From: Solemya velesiana gill symbiont
Lineage (GTDB): Bacteria > Pseudomonadota > Gammaproteobacteria > Chromatiales > Chromatiaceae
Direction of reading: 5' to 3'
Length of the DNA: 63,042 bases
Assembly (NCBI RefSeq): GCF_002020805.1
Contig: NZ_MPRJ01000002.1
Location: 1-63,042 of the forward strand
Every line of letters begins with the position of its first letter. Position 1 is the stretch's first letter. A program made the translations under genes and the position numbers. Positions 28,230-37,913 of the stretch are shown in pieces. The notes under the pieces were generated by a model. That model saw nothing but the letters and a program-made list of their open reading frames with translations, was not told the origin of the DNA and did no database searches.

Positions 28230-29387
28230 ATGCTAGCAGTGTTTGCCTCACTCTTCAGAAACACGGTTTTCTCAGTACTTCTGCTTGGCGCGTTCAGTGC
28301 AATAACCCTTGCCGCACTGCCGGTTCCTGCCCCCCCGAAAGTCGCAGCCTCCGGCCACCTGCTGCTGGATTACGACAGCGGCACCATCCTGGCCGAGAAC
28401 AATGCGGACGAACGCCTCGAGCCGGCCAGCCTGACCAAGATCATGACTGCCTACGCGGTTCTGCGTGAGCTCAAGGAGGGCAATATCAAGCTGGACGAGA
28501 AGGTCATGATCAGCAAAAAGGCTTGGCGTGCTCCCGGCTCACGCATGTTCATCGAGGTGGGGAAACAGATATCCGTGGAACTGCTGCTCAAGGGCATGAT
28601 CATCCAATCCGGCAATGACGCCAGCATCGCCCTGGCGGAGCACGTCGCGGGCAGCGAAGAGACCTTCGCCAACCTGATGAACCAGCATGCCCGGCGCCTT
28701 GGCATGACAAATACCAACTTCGTCAACAGTACCGGCCTGCCTGCCGAAGACCACTACACCACGGCCCGCGACATGGCCATCGTTTCTGCCGCGACCATCA
28801 GGGAGTTCCCGGATTTCTACGGTTGGTATGCCGTCAGAGAGTTCACTTTCAACGACATCAAGCAGCACAACCGCAACAAGCTGCTGTGGCGGGACGACTC
28901 GGTGGACGGGGTTAAAACCGGCCACACCGAAGCGGCCGGCTACTGCCTTGTCGCATCTGCCAAGCGCAACGGCATGCGCCTGATATCGGTAGTGATGGGC
29001 ACTTCCAGCGAAAATGCCCGGGCCAAGGAGAGCCAGGCACTGCTCAACTACGGCTTCCGTTTCTTCGAGACCCACCGGCTCTATGGTGCGGGTGAAGCAC
29101 TGACCAATGTGCGGGTCTGGAAGGGGGCGTCGGAACAGCTCCGTCTCGGCCTGAAAGAGGACCTTGTTGTCACCATACCCAGGCGCCAATACAAGAACCT
29201 GAAACCCAGCATGAGCATCCCACCGAAGATCATTGCCCCCCTGCAGAAGGGCCAGGAAATCGGCTCCGTCAAGGTCATGCTCGGCGATAAGACGATTTCT
29301 GAGAATCCACTGGTGGCACTTGAAACGATTGAAGAGGGCGGCATCTGGCGAACCATCAAGGACAGCGCCCTGCTGATGTTCGAGTGA
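28230..29387 (+). CDS. dacA: D-alanyl-D-alanine carboxypeptidase (PBP5/6 type)
   Basis: 385 residues with a signal peptide (about 1-30). Low-molecular-mass PBP motifs are in order: SLTK (ASLTKIMTAY), SGN (IQSGNDASIA) and KTG (VDGVKTGHTEAAGY). The PBP5-type C-terminal domain and a final amphipathic anchor (IWRTIKDSALLMFE) follow. It trims terminal D-Ala from pentapeptides in the periplasm. The stop overlaps the GTG start of the next gene. Confidence 0.96.
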   Translation: MLAVFASLFRNTVFSVLLLGAFSAITLAALPVPAPPKVAASGHLLLDYDSGTILAENNADERLEPASLTKIMTAYAVLRELKEGNIKLDEKVMISKKAWRAPGSRMFIEVGKQISVELLLKGMIIQSGNDASIALAEHVAGSEETFANLMNQHARRLGMTNTNFVNSTGLPAEDHYTTARDMAIVSAATIREFPDFYGWYAVREFTFNDIKQHNRNKLLWRDDSVDGVKTGHTEAAGYCLVASAKRNGMRLISVVMGTSSENARAKESQALLNYGFRFFETHRLYGAGEALTNVRVWKGASEQLRLGLKEDLVVTIPRRQYKNLKPSMSIPPKIIAPLQKGQEIGSVKVMLGDKTISENPLVALETIEEGGIWRTIKDSALLMFE

Positions 29388-30274
29388 GGACCCCTGCATT
29401 GACCGAGCAGAACAGCGTATTTCTGAACGGGGAGTTCCTGCCCCGTGAGCAGGCGCAAATATCCGTAATGGACCGCGGCTTCCTGTTCGGCGACGGCGTC
29501 TATGAAGTAATCCCCTGTTACAGCGGCAAGCTGTTCAGGCTCGAGCACCATCTCAACCGGCTCAACGACAGCCTGCTGGCCATCCACATGGAGAACCCAC
29601 ACACCCGTGGAGAGTGGCGCGAGATCCTGGAGGAACTCGTAGCCAGGCGACCCGGAGAGGACCAGGCCGTCTACCTCCAGGTCACCCGAGGGGCAGCGGA
29701 GAAACGCGACCACCTGATCCCCGAGCAGGCGACCCCCACGGTGTTCGCCATGAGCAACCCCATTGCACCGGTAAACCCCGAACTGGCTGAAAAGGGGATC
29801 TCTGCAATCACCCTGCAGGACATCCGCTGGCACCGCTGCAACATCAAGGCGATTACCCTGCTGGCCAATGTGCTGCTACGGGAAGAGGCAGGTGACAATG
29901 ACGCCAGCGAGGCGATCCTGCTGCGTGACGGTTTTGCCATCGAGGGCACCGCCAGCAACCTGTTCATCGTCTCGGGCGGCATCATTCGAACGCCCCCCAA
30001 GAGCGAACGACTGCTGCCGGGCATCACCAGGGACCTGGTGCTTGAACTGGCTTCCACCGAGAAGATCCCTTTCCTCGAAGAGGATATCAGTGAACGGGCC
30101 CTCCTGGAGGCGGACGAGGTCTGGATCACCAGCTCCACCCGCGAGATCGTACCGGTGGTGGAATTGAACGGAAAAAAGGTTGGAAACGGCCAACCCGGCC
30201 CCATGTTCAGGACCATGCACGGCATCTATGCCGACTACAAACAGCAAAGAGAGCGCGGCGCAGCTGAAAGCTGA
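29384..30274 (+). CDS. dat: D-amino-acid (D-alanine) aminotransferase
   Basis: 296 residues, class IV PLP enzyme. It begins at GTG 29384, overlapping dacA by four bases. Seen are FLFGDGVYEVIPCYSGKLFRLEHHLNRL, the PLP-lysine region RCNIKAITLLANVL, and EAILLRDGFAIEGTASNLFIV. It interconverts D-Ala and 2-oxoglutarate with D-Glu and pyruvate, supplying D-amino acids for peptidoglycan. A branched-chain or ADC-lyase role is less likely given the neighbours dacA and rlpA. Confidence 0.9.
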   Translation: MRTPALTEQNSVFLNGEFLPREQAQISVMDRGFLFGDGVYEVIPCYSGKLFRLEHHLNRLNDSLLAIHMENPHTRGEWREILEELVARRPGEDQAVYLQVTRGAAEKRDHLIPEQATPTVFAMSNPIAPVNPELAEKGISAITLQDIRWHRCNIKAITLLANVLLREEAGDNDASEAILLRDGFAIEGTASNLFIVSGGIIRTPPKSERLLPGITRDLVLELASTEKIPFLEEDISERALLEADEVWITSSTREIVPVVELNGKKVGNGQPGPMFRTMHGIYADYKQQRERGAAES

Positions 30275-30292
30275 TCCCAAACGACTGAGTCA

Positions 30293-30562
30293 ATGAGCGA
30301 AGAGAAAGAGACACTCCTGGAATTCCCATGCCAGTTTTCCGTAAAGGCAATGGGATACGCCACCCCGGACTTCGATGCCCTGGTTGCCGAGATCGTGGGC
30401 CGTCATGTGCCCAACCTGGGTAAAGGGGCAGTCAAGAGCCGGGCCAGTAACGGCGGCAAATACCTGTCAGTGACGGTCACCTTCGAGGCCACCAGCAAGC
30501 AACAGCTCAACAATATCTACCAGGCCCTGACCGACCACGACAAGGTCCTCATGAGCCTCTAG
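30293..30562 (+). CDS. ybeD: YbeD family protein (DUF493)
   Basis: 89 residues, the normal length. [19 protein letters not shown], then [38 protein letters not shown], match the YbeD/DUF493 family. It has an ACT-like alpha-beta fold, probably regulatory; the exact role is unknown. It is typically found between dacA and lipB, as here. Confidence 0.94.
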   Translation: MSEEKETLLEFPCQFSVKAMGYATPDFDALVAEIVGRHVPNLGKGAVKSRASNGGKYLSVTVTFEATSKQQLNNIYQALTDHDKVLMSL

Positions 30563-30600
30563 GACAACTGCAGTCCGAGGCCGGCACTCCAGCCCGACAA

Positions 30601-31275
30601 ATGGCCACCCCGACAAAAAACCACAAAATCCACCTTCGCCAACTGGGACAACAGGATTACGCCCCTGTGTGGGACCAGATGCGAGCGTTCACCGATGGCC
30701 GGGACAGGGATACCAAGGATGAGATCTGGCTGGTTGAGCACACCCCGGTCTATACCCTGGGGCAGGCCGGCAAACCGGAGCATCTGCTCAACCCCGGAGA
30801 GATCCCCGTAATCAAGACCGACCGCGGGGGGCAGGTGACCTATCACGGCCCCGGGCAATTGGTCTGCTATGTCCTGCTCGATCTCCGCCGGGCCAACCTG
30901 GGTGTCAGGCAACTGGTCAGCCTGATCGAACAGAGCATAGTCGACCTCCTGGCAGGCTACGGCATCGATGCCGAGACAAGACCCGACGCACCCGGCGTCT
31001 ATATCAATGGCAGCAAGATCGCCTCTCTCGGCCTGCGCGTGCGCCGCGGCTGCAGTTTCCACGGTTTGAGCTTCAACGTCGACATGGACCTGGAGCCCTT
31101 TTCAAGAATCAATCCCTGCGGCTTTCCGGGGCTGCAGGTAACCCAGCTCGCAGAGCTGGGAGGCCCCACGGACATGGAAACGGTTGCCGCCGACCTGGTC
31201 GGCCACATCAGTCGCAGGCTCGGCTACACTCTCATGAACGACACCACCCCGGCACAACACTTGGCACGACAATGA
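30601..31275 (+). CDS. lipB: Octanoyl-(acyl-carrier-protein) transferase
   Basis: 224 residues. Transfers octanoate from ACP to lipoyl domains. Motifs: [35 protein letters not shown], the catalytic Lys in [21 protein letters not shown] and the catalytic Cys in NPCGFPGL. Its stop overlaps the lipA start. Confidence 0.97.
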   Translation: MATPTKNHKIHLRQLGQQDYAPVWDQMRAFTDGRDRDTKDEIWLVEHTPVYTLGQAGKPEHLLNPGEIPVIKTDRGGQVTYHGPGQLVCYVLLDLRRANLGVRQLVSLIEQSIVDLLAGYGIDAETRPDAPGVYINGSKIASLGLRVRRGCSFHGLSFNVDMDLEPFSRINPCGFPGLQVTQLAELGGPTDMETVAADLVGHISRRLGYTLMNDTTPAQHLARQ

Positions 31276-32240
31276 GCAAAGCAGACGACGTCAACGCACC
31301 ATCAAGAAGCACACCCGAAACCCACCAGCGCGGCGAGCAGAAGGTTTCACGCATTCCGATGAAGGTGGAACCCACCCTAGAGATGCCCCGCAAACCCAGC
31401 TGGATTCGAGTCAAGGTGCCTCAGGGTCAGAAAATATCCCGCATCAAGCGCATCCTGAGAGAGACAAAACTCAGTTCGGTCTGCGAAGAGGCAGCCTGCC
31501 CCAACCTGGGCGAGTGCTTCAACCACGAAACCGCCACCTTCATGATCATGGGGGACATCTGCACTCGCCGCTGCCCCTTCTGCGACGTGGCCCACGGTAA
31601 ACCAAAACCCCTGGACCCGGAAGAACCCCGCAACCTGGCAGCCGCCGTGAAGGAGATGGGGCTCAAATACGTGGTCATCACCTCGGTGGATCGTGACGAC
31701 CTGCGCGATGGCGGAGCAGCTCACTACGCCGACTGTATCCGCGAAATACGGAACACCACTCCTGACACCCGGATCGAAATACTGGTACCGGACTTCCGGG
31801 GTCGCATGGATATTGCTCTCGACCAATTCACAGAGATCCAACCCGACGTCTTCAACCACAACATGGAGACGGTCCCCGCCCTCTACCGCAAGGCGAGGCC
31901 AGGCGCGGACTATGAGGGTTCGCTGCAACTGCTCAAGCGCTTCAAGCAGCCGCATCCCGAGGTACAGACCAAGTCAGGACTGATGCTGGGCCTTGGGGAA
32001 TCAATGGAGGAGGTAAAGCAGGTCATGACCGACCTCAGAGAACACGACTGCAACATGCTCACCCTGGGCCAATACCTGCAACCCAGCCGTGAGCACCTGC
32101 CGGTGGCACGTTTCGTGACCCCCGAGGAGTTTGATCAGTTGCGGGAGCTTGGAGAGGCGATGGGATTCTCCAACGTCGCCAGCGGCCCCATGGTCCGCTC
32201 ATCCTACCATGCAGACCTGCAGGCAAATCCGCTACTATAA
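31272..32240 (+). CDS. lipA: Lipoyl synthase
   Basis: 322-residue radical-SAM enzyme that inserts two sulfurs into octanoyl domains. Both iron-sulfur sites are present: [12 protein letters not shown] (auxiliary cluster) and [10 protein letters not shown] (radical-SAM CxxxCxxC). The C-terminal RSSYHAD supplies the Ser ligand of the auxiliary cluster. Translationally coupled to lipB. Confidence 0.98.
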   Translation: MSKADDVNAPSRSTPETHQRGEQKVSRIPMKVEPTLEMPRKPSWIRVKVPQGQKISRIKRILRETKLSSVCEEAACPNLGECFNHETATFMIMGDICTRRCPFCDVAHGKPKPLDPEEPRNLAAAVKEMGLKYVVITSVDRDDLRDGGAAHYADCIREIRNTTPDTRIEILVPDFRGRMDIALDQFTEIQPDVFNHNMETVPALYRKARPGADYEGSLQLLKRFKQPHPEVQTKSGLMLGLGESMEEVKQVMTDLREHDCNMLTLGQYLQPSREHLPVARFVTPEEFDQLRELGEAMGFSNVASGPMVRSSYHADLQANPLL

Positions 32241-32267
32241 TTAACCCGGCAACCCAAGGACAAAGCT

Positions 32268-33038
32268 ATGAACCAGGAAGCAATATGGTTTCTTAAAAGC
32301 CTCATCATTCCGCCAGGGGGACTGGTCATCCTGGGGCTCCTGGGCCTGATGCTGAGCCGGCGCTTTTTCGGCAAACTATTACTGCTCGTAACCCTGGCTT
32401 CGCTCTATTTGCTCAGCACACCTTTCATCTCACGCCAATTGATCAGCAGTATTGAAACCGTGCCACCCATCAACCTGGCACGGCTGGCGAACCACCAGCC
32501 CCAGGCCATCGTGGTGCTGGGGGGCGGAAGACACACCGGCGCCCCCGAATACGGTAGCAAAGACACCGTAAACAGCAACCTGCTGGAACGCCTGCGTTAT
32601 GCCGCCTGGCTCTCCCGGGACACCGGGCTCCCGATTATCCCCAGTGGAGGCAGTGGCCTTGACGAGGGTGAGCCCGAAGCTGATATGTCCAGGCGGATCC
32701 TGGAGAAAGAGTTCGGCCGCAAGGTACTCGCAGTAGAGAACAAGAGCCGCACCACGCAGGAGAATGCACAGCTGACCAAAGCACTCCTGGACAAGCTGAT
32801 GATAAAGCAAGTTTTGCTGGTCACCCACGCCTGGCACATGCCCAGGGCCCTGGAGGTGTTCGAACAGGCTGGCATTCAGGCTATCCCCGCACCTACCGGC
32901 TTCAACCGGCGGGCCATGTTCGAACCAACCCTCAAGGATTGGCGCCCTGAAGCAGTCAGCCTGGGACGGAGTTCAACCGCAATTCATGAGCGCCTGGGAA
33001 AGATCTGGTATCAGCTGAAGGACTGGACTGATATCTAG
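32268..33038 (+). CDS. YdcF/ElyC family membrane protein (DUF218)
   Basis: 256 residues with two N-terminal membrane helices (about 13-55), then a DUF218 domain: QAIVVLGGGRH, LPIIPSGGSG, ENKSRTTQENAQLTKALL and LLVTHAWHMPRALEVFEQAGI. The nearest known relative is ElyC, which affects undecaprenyl-phosphate use and envelope integrity. Position next to peptidoglycan and lipoate genes is compatible with an envelope role, but this is inference. Confidence 0.88.
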   Translation: MNQEAIWFLKSLIIPPGGLVILGLLGLMLSRRFFGKLLLLVTLASLYLLSTPFISRQLISSIETVPPINLARLANHQPQAIVVLGGGRHTGAPEYGSKDTVNSNLLERLRYAAWLSRDTGLPIIPSGGSGLDEGEPEADMSRRILEKEFGRKVLAVENKSRTTQENAQLTKALLDKLMIKQVLLVTHAWHMPRALEVFEQAGIQAIPAPTGFNRRAMFEPTLKDWRPEAVSLGRSSTAIHERLGKIWYQLKDWTDI

Positions 33039-33062
33039 GGTCTATTGACAGACCTTATTTTT
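33039..33062 (+). terminator. Terminator between convergent ydcF-like gene and fxsA
   Basis: GGTCT-ATTGAC-AGACC hairpin directly after the ydcF-like stop codon, followed by TTATTTTT. It extends into the last bases of convergent fxsA. Confidence 0.7.
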
Positions 33063-33510
33063 CATCCCGCTTGAACTCACCCTCGATAACCCGACCACTC
33101 CGGGCCGGCTGGTCATCCTGTTGCTGGCCTCCACCGTGAACGGGCTGGATGATCTGTGAGCGTTTCAGCACCCATAGGATCAGGCCGCGACGGGCCTGGG
33201 GAATCAAGCAGACGAAGCCGAAGGCATCGGTAAAAAAGCCCGGCAGCAACAGCAGAATGCCGCACACCAGCAACATCACGCCCTCCATCATCTCCACCGC
33301 GGGCACCTCGCCCCGCTCCATGGCATCGCGCACACGCAGGGCAGTGGTAAACCCCTGCATTCTGACCAGAAAACCACCAAGCACTGCAGTAAATATTGTA
33401 AAAAAGATGGTCGGAAGCGCCCCTATCTCTGAACCGACCTCTATCAGAAAATAGAGCTCGAAAAGGGGAATCCCGACGAATAACAACAAGAATATTAATA
33501 ACGAATTCAT
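33055..33510 (-). CDS. fxsA: FxsA family membrane protein
   Basis: 151 residues from ATG 33508-33510, where the family N-terminus begins (MNSLLIFLLLFVGIPLFELYFLIEVGS). Four hydrophobic segments and a charged tail follow. FxsA of E. coli is known for relieving phage T7 exclusion by the F plasmid; its normal function is unclear. Convergent with the ydcF-like gene and divergent from cutA. Confidence 0.92.
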   Translation of the reverse strand: MNSLLIFLLLFVGIPLFELYFLIEVGSEIGALPTIFFTIFTAVLGGFLVRMQGFTTALRVRDAMERGEVPAVEMMEGVMLLVCGILLLLPGFFTDAFGFVCLIPQARRGLILWVLKRSQIIQPVHGGGQQQDDQPARSGRVIEGEFKRDEK

Positions 33511-33651
33511 AGCCTGATGCTTGGGTTTTAGGGGAGACAGTGTCAATAGGTTACCCCATTAATACCTGATTTTGGGACGAAATACGTGGAAATCAATAGC
33601 GCGCCCAAGAACAAATTGATCCTTGGCTGACAGTTCCTGTATCTTTGCCCG

Positions 33652-33978
33652 ATGCCTGCAGATACACTTTTGATCTACTGCACCTGCCCTGACCTCAAGA
33701 CTGCCGAAGAGATTGCCGGACAGCTTGTGGACGATGGTCTGGCCGCCTGCGTCAACCTGGTCCCAGGTATCGTCTCCATCTATCAGTGGCAGGGAGAGCG
33801 TGACCGCGCAGAGGAGAGCCTGCTTCTGATCAAGACAAGCCAACCACGCTATCGTGAACTAGAGAAGAAGATCGTCACCCTGCATCCTTATGAACTTCCC
33901 GAAATCATCGTTGTCCCTGTAGAACAGGGACTTCCAGGCTATCTCGACTGGGTAAAACAATGCACAACAGAAAAATGA
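33652..33978 (+). CDS. cutA: CutA1 divalent-cation tolerance protein
   Basis: 108 residues. LLIYCTCPDLKTAEEIAGQLVDDGLAACVNLVPGIVSIYQWQG and ELPEIIVVPVEQGLPGYLDWV are CutA1 signatures. CutA1 is a very stable trimer with a ferredoxin-like fold, linked to copper tolerance. Its stop overlaps ATG 33975 of dsbD, as in the E. coli cutA-dsbD pair. Confidence 0.94.
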   Translation: MPADTLLIYCTCPDLKTAEEIAGQLVDDGLAACVNLVPGIVSIYQWQGERDRAEESLLLIKTSQPRYRELEKKIVTLHPYELPEIIVVPVEQGLPGYLDWVKQCTTEK

Positions 33979-36239
33979 ACCCTCTAAAACTACTGTCAGG
34001 CCTGCTCCTGATCCTGATCGCCGGCCTCGCCATGGCCCAGGGCGACGATGACTACCTGCTGCCGGATGACGCCTTCAGGATCTCCGCTAAGAGCGATACA
34101 CCCGATGCCATGCAAGTCACCTGGGACATCGCAGATGGCTACTACCTTTACCAGAAAAAGTTCAAATTCAGCACGGATGATCCAGGCTTTGAACTGGGGA
34201 GTCCGGTTTTCCCTCCTGCCACAATCAAGGACGACGAGTTCTTCGGCAAGGTAGAGATCTACCGCAAACGGGTAAGTATCCAGGTGCCGCTGATAAAGCG
34301 TCCAGCCAGTGCCACAACGCTCAACCTCACCACTAAATCCCAGGGCTGCGCTGATGCAGGTCTCTGCTACCCGCCCCACACCCAGAAAGTCGCCATAGCA
34401 CTTCCTGCAGCCGCAGAAAAACCGCCAGTCTCTCCATTTGGTGCGCTTACTGCGCTAAACGAAGAGCTCGGCCTGGAAGATGAAGAGGACGAGATACTGC
34501 CCCCGGAAGCTGCCTTCATCTTCAACAGCGAAGTCGAAGACGGCAAAAACCTGAGACTGAACTGGAAGATCGCAAAGGGCACCTATCTCTACCAGGACAA
34601 GATCAAACTGCTGCTGACCAAGGCGGACGGGGTCAGCCTCGGCGAATATACCTTGCCCAAGGCCGACATCAAGAAGGATGCCATCCGCCCAGACGGCACA
34701 ACAGGCGACCTGCCGGTCTACCATGACGGGATCGACCTCGCCGTCACCCTGCTCAGAAGCAACATCGCAGCCACAGACATCACACTCCAGATCAAATACC
34801 AGGGTTGCGCCGAGGCCAGTGTCTGCTACCCGCCCATCACCCAAACCAATGTTCTGAACCTGCCAGGCATCAGTTCCGCTGAAGCAGCACCTGAAGCGAC
34901 AAAGCCCGCCGCTGAAGAACCGGTATCAGAGCAGGACCAGATCGCCGCAACCATAAAGAGCGGCAACACCTGGCTTATCATCCTCACATTCTTCGGTTTC
35001 GGTCTGCTGCTTGCATTGACGCCCTGCGTATTCCCCATGATTCCAATCCTCTCCGGCATCATTGCAGGCCACGGCACCAACATTTCGGCGAAAAAGGGCT
35101 TCATTCTCTCCATGGTCTATGTGCAGGCCATGGCGCTGACCTACACCGTGGTCGGCATTATCGCCGGCCTGACCGGGGCCAACCTTCAGGCGGCATTCCA
35201 GGACCCCTGGATACTCTCCGCCTTCGCACTCGTATTTGTGCTGCTGGCACTCTCCATGTTCGGTTTCTACGACCTGCAACTGCCGAGCAAGTGGCAGAGC
35301 AAACTGACCGAGGTAAGCAACAAGCAGCAGGGAGGCAGCCTGAAAGGTGTCGCCATCATGGGCCTGCTCTCCGCGCTCATCGTGGGCCCCTGTGTGGCAC
35401 CGCCCCTGTTTGGCGCACTGATCTACATCGGCCAAACAGAGGATGCCATGCTGGGCGGAGTAGCCCTATATGCCCTCTCCATGGGCATGGGCGCCCCGCT
35501 CCTGGCCATCGGCACTTCAGCAGGCAAGCTGCTGCCACGGGCCGGCGCATGGATGGACACCATCAAGGCGGTCTTCGGCGTTGGCCTGCTGGCCGTGGGC
35601 ATCATTATGCTTGTGCGCATTGTGCCTCCGGCTGTAGCCATGATCCTGTGGGGCGTGCTACTCATAAGCAGTGCGGTCTACATGGGGGCTCTTCAACAAC
35701 TGCCTGTTGAAGCATCGGGTTGGGATCGCCTCTGGAAGAGTCTAGGCGTGGTATTGCTGGTCTACGGCGCACTGATGCTGGTGGGCGCTGCCGCAGGCGG
35801 CAAGGACACGGTACAGCCCTTGCGCGGCCTGGGCTTCGCATCAGCAGGAGGAACTGCAGGTGAAGCCCAGCACCTTGCATTCAAACGCATCAAATCCGTC
35901 GATGACCTGAACCGGGAACTGGCGGCTGCCAGCAAGGCGGGCAAACCCGTAATGCTGGACTTCTACGCCGACTGGTGTGTCTCCTGCAAGGAGATGGAGC
36001 GCTACACATTTTCTGATCCCAAGGTCATCGATGCCCTGGGTGACTTCGTTTTACTGCAGGCAGATGTGACTGCAAATGACGAAACCGACCAGGCATTGAT
36101 GCAGGGACACTTCGGTCTTCCCGGCCCCCCAAGCATCATGTTCTACGGCACTGACGGCATCGAAAAGAAAAACTATCGCGTGGTAGGCTTCATACCCGCA
36201 GACGAGTTTGAAGCCCACGTCAGAAAGGCCATGAGATGA
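33975..36239 (+). CDS. dsbD: Thiol:disulfide interchange protein DsbD with two N-terminal alpha domains
   Basis: 754 residues from ATG 33975 (ATGA overlap with cutA; ATG 33960 is an alternative). A signal peptide is followed by two DsbD-alpha domains in tandem, each ending in the active-site pair GCADAGLCYPP and GCAEASVCYPP. Then comes the eight-helix membrane domain (about 335-600; cysteines in LALTPCVFPMIPILSG and IVGPCVAPPL), and a C-terminal thioredoxin-like domain with DWCVSCKEME. It carries electrons from cytosolic thioredoxin to the periplasm for disulfide isomerases and cytochrome c maturation. E. coli DsbD has one alpha domain, so the duplication is notable. Confidence 0.95.
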   Translation: MNPLKLLSGLLLILIAGLAMAQGDDDYLLPDDAFRISAKSDTPDAMQVTWDIADGYYLYQKKFKFSTDDPGFELGSPVFPPATIKDDEFFGKVEIYRKRVSIQVPLIKRPASATTLNLTTKSQGCADAGLCYPPHTQKVAIALPAAAEKPPVSPFGALTALNEELGLEDEEDEILPPEAAFIFNSEVEDGKNLRLNWKIAKGTYLYQDKIKLLLTKADGVSLGEYTLPKADIKKDAIRPDGTTGDLPVYHDGIDLAVTLLRSNIAATDITLQIKYQGCAEASVCYPPITQTNVLNLPGISSAEAAPEATKPAAEEPVSEQDQIAATIKSGNTWLIILTFFGFGLLLALTPCVFPMIPILSGIIAGHGTNISAKKGFILSMVYVQAMALTYTVVGIIAGLTGANLQAAFQDPWILSAFALVFVLLALSMFGFYDLQLPSKWQSKLTEVSNKQQGGSLKGVAIMGLLSALIVGPCVAPPLFGALIYIGQTEDAMLGGVALYALSMGMGAPLLAIGTSAGKLLPRAGAWMDTIKAVFGVGLLAVGIIMLVRIVPPAVAMILWGVLLISSAVYMGALQQLPVEASGWDRLWKSLGVVLLVYGALMLVGAAAGGKDTVQPLRGLGFASAGGTAGEAQHLAFKRIKSVDDLNRELAAASKAGKPVMLDFYADWCVSCKEMERYTFSDPKVIDALGDFVLLQADVTANDETDQALMQGHFGLPGPPSIMFYGTDGIEKKNYRVVGFIPADEFEAHVRKAMR

Positions 36240-36775
36240 GCAGTAACCAATTATTACTCGGCGTAGTGCTGATCGGCGTTCTTGCCGCCGGCGCATGGTT
36301 CACCAACGAAGCGATACAGCAACCCGGCCCATCGAAAATACAACTTGCCGGTAAAGGGGTGAAAACCCTGCCGAAATTTGCCTTCACCGACCTTGAAGGA
36401 ACCCTGCGCCAGCAGAGCGAGTGGAAGGATAAGGTGCTGGTAGTCAACTTCTGGGCCACCTGGTGCCCCCCCTGTAGGCAGGAAATGCCGATGTTCATCG
36501 AGATGCAGGAGAAGCACGCCGCCAAGGGGCTGCAGTTCGTGGGCATTGCCATAGACAGCCCGAACTTGGTTCAGGACTTCAATGATGTCTATGGCATCAA
36601 CTTTCCGGTTCTGATCGCGGGCGCAGACGCCATCCAGCTATCCAACAGGCTGGGCAATCGTTTCGAATCCCTCCCTTTCACGGCCATTTTTGACCGGGAA
36701 GGCACAACCCGCTATGTCCACGCTGGCCTGATGACCGAAATTATCCTCGAAGAACAGCTAAAACCCCTTCTATAG
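36236..36775 (+). CDS. TlpA-like membrane-anchored thioredoxin
   Basis: 179 residues with one N-terminal membrane helix (about 6-24), then a thioredoxin fold with VVNFWATWCPPCRQEMPMF (active site WCPPC), GIAIDS and ESLPFTAIFDREG (cis-Pro). Members of this family reduce periplasmic thiols, often in cytochrome c maturation. The start overlaps the dsbD stop, so DsbD is the probable electron donor. Confidence 0.9.
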   Translation: MSSNQLLLGVVLIGVLAAGAWFTNEAIQQPGPSKIQLAGKGVKTLPKFAFTDLEGTLRQQSEWKDKVLVVNFWATWCPPCRQEMPMFIEMQEKHAAKGLQFVGIAIDSPNLVQDFNDVYGINFPVLIAGADAIQLSNRLGNRFESLPFTAIFDREGTTRYVHAGLMTEIILEEQLKPLL

Positions 36776-36816
36776 CGCCATGCAAAGCAGTCGGGAAGCG
36801 TACAAGTTTCACGAAA

Positions 36817-36845
36817 TTGACAGAAAAAGGCGCAAAATCTAGACA
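36817..36845 (+). promoter_or_regulatory. Candidate promoter for aroQ-accBC
   Basis: TTGACA at 36817-36822, 17-nt spacer and a poor -10 (TAGACA, 36840-36845). The -35 is perfect but the -10 weak, so the call is tentative. Confidence 0.35.
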
Positions 36846-36907
36846 ATTTCGCTGATTTCAGGCAAAATCCAAGCCCTGAACCCAATCACCGAGAAAGGCC
36901 TGGGCCA

Positions 36908-36976
36908 ATGAGCGTATTACCCTTTTTCGGCTGGATAACAGCACCCCTGGACAGACCCATTCGGCTTGGAAAATAA
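36908..36976 (+). CDS. Possible 22-residue leader ORF before aroQ
   Basis: ATG 36908 begins [20 protein letters not shown] and stops at 36974-36976, four bases before the aroQ ATG. GAAAGG lies nine bases upstream of the ATG. It is hydrophobic and contains one Trp but no run of regulatory codons. It could be a coupled leader peptide or chance; no family was recognised. Confidence 0.25.
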   Translation: MSVLPFFGWITAPLDRPIRLGK

Positions 36977-36980
36977 AAAA

Positions 36981-37421
36981 ATGGCGACCATCCTGGTACT
37001 CAACGGCCCCAATCTGAACCTACTGGGCAGCCGAGACCCCGAACATTACGGCAGCGACACCCTGCAGAGTATCCTGGAGCGGCTGGAAGCCCTGGCAGCG
37101 GACGCCGGTCATCAATTGGTTTTCACCCAGAGCAACGCAGAACATGAACTGGTCGATCGGGTTCACTCAGCCCAGGAAAACGGAACCGCTTTCATTATTA
37201 TCAACCCCGCAGCGTTCACTCATACGAGCGTGGCGCTACGAGATGCACTGGCGGGCGTCAGGATCCCCTTTATCGAGGTACACCTGTCCAACGTTTATGC
37301 CCGCGAACCATTCAGGAAACACTCCTATTTTTCAGACATTGCCGAAGGCGTGATCAGCGGCCTTGGCGCCCAATGTTATGAATTGGCCCTGCAGGCCGCA
37401 GTGAAACGACTCAACGGCTAG
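36981..37421 (+). CDS. aroQ: 3-dehydroquinate dehydratase, type II
   Basis: 146 residues. [21 protein letters not shown], then [35 protein letters not shown] and [33 protein letters not shown], give all type II dehydroquinase motifs (catalytic Tyr and His). Third step of the shikimate pathway. ATG 36981 matches the family start; an in-frame TTG 15 bases earlier is less likely. Standard neighbour of accB. Confidence 0.97.
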   Translation: MATILVLNGPNLNLLGSRDPEHYGSDTLQSILERLEALAADAGHQLVFTQSNAEHELVDRVHSAQENGTAFIIINPAAFTHTSVALRDALAGVRIPFIEVHLSNVYAREPFRKHSYFSDIAEGVISGLGAQCYELALQAAVKRLNG

Positions 37422-37445
37422 CCACAGCACTAGAGACATAAAAAC

Positions 37446-37898
37446 ATGGATATCAGAAAAGTAAAAAAATTGATCGAGCTGATCGAAGAATCAGATGTTG
37501 CGGAGATCGAGATTCACGAAGGTGAAGAGTCCGTTCGCATCAGCCGTACCAGCTCCATCGTAACCACAGCTGTTGCCGCGACACCTGCCCCGGTCGCCGC
37601 ACCCGCAGCTGCACCGGCAGCCGAGGCTGCGCCTGCAGCAGAACCACAAGCTGAAGAGATCAGTGGTCACAAGATCCTCTCTCCCATGGTCGGTACCTTC
37701 TACCAGGCGCCCTCACCCGGCGCAAAAGCCTTCGTTGAAGAGGGCCAGCAGGTCAGCGCCGGGGACACCCTGTGCATCATCGAGGCGATGAAGATCCTCA
37801 ACCAGATCGAAAACGACAAGTCAGGTACTGTGAAAAAGATCCTGGTCGAAAACGGCCAACCGGTCGAGTACAACGAACCCCTGTTCGTCATCGAGTAA
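37446..37898 (+). CDS. accB: Biotin carboxyl carrier protein of acetyl-CoA carboxylase
   Basis: 150 residues. N-terminal [23 protein letters not shown], an Ala/Pro-rich linker (about 40-75), then the biotinyl domain with the biotin Lys in [13 protein letters not shown]. Carries carboxybiotin between AccC and AccAD in fatty-acid synthesis. Confidence 0.97.
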   Translation: MDIRKVKKLIELIEESDVAEIEIHEGEESVRISRTSSIVTTAVAATPAPVAAPAAAPAAEAAPAAEPQAEEISGHKILSPMVGTFYQAPSPGAKAFVEEGQQVSAGDTLCIIEAMKILNQIENDKSGTVKKILVENGQPVEYNEPLFVIE

Positions 37899-37913
37899 GG
37901 ACGACAGCACGCC

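Noticed and set aside
33547-33651. Heat-shock (sigma-32) promoter or CIRCE element between fxsA and cutA
   Set aside because: fxsA often neighbours groESL, so this was checked, but neither a CIRCE palindrome nor a convincing sigma-32 pair is present.
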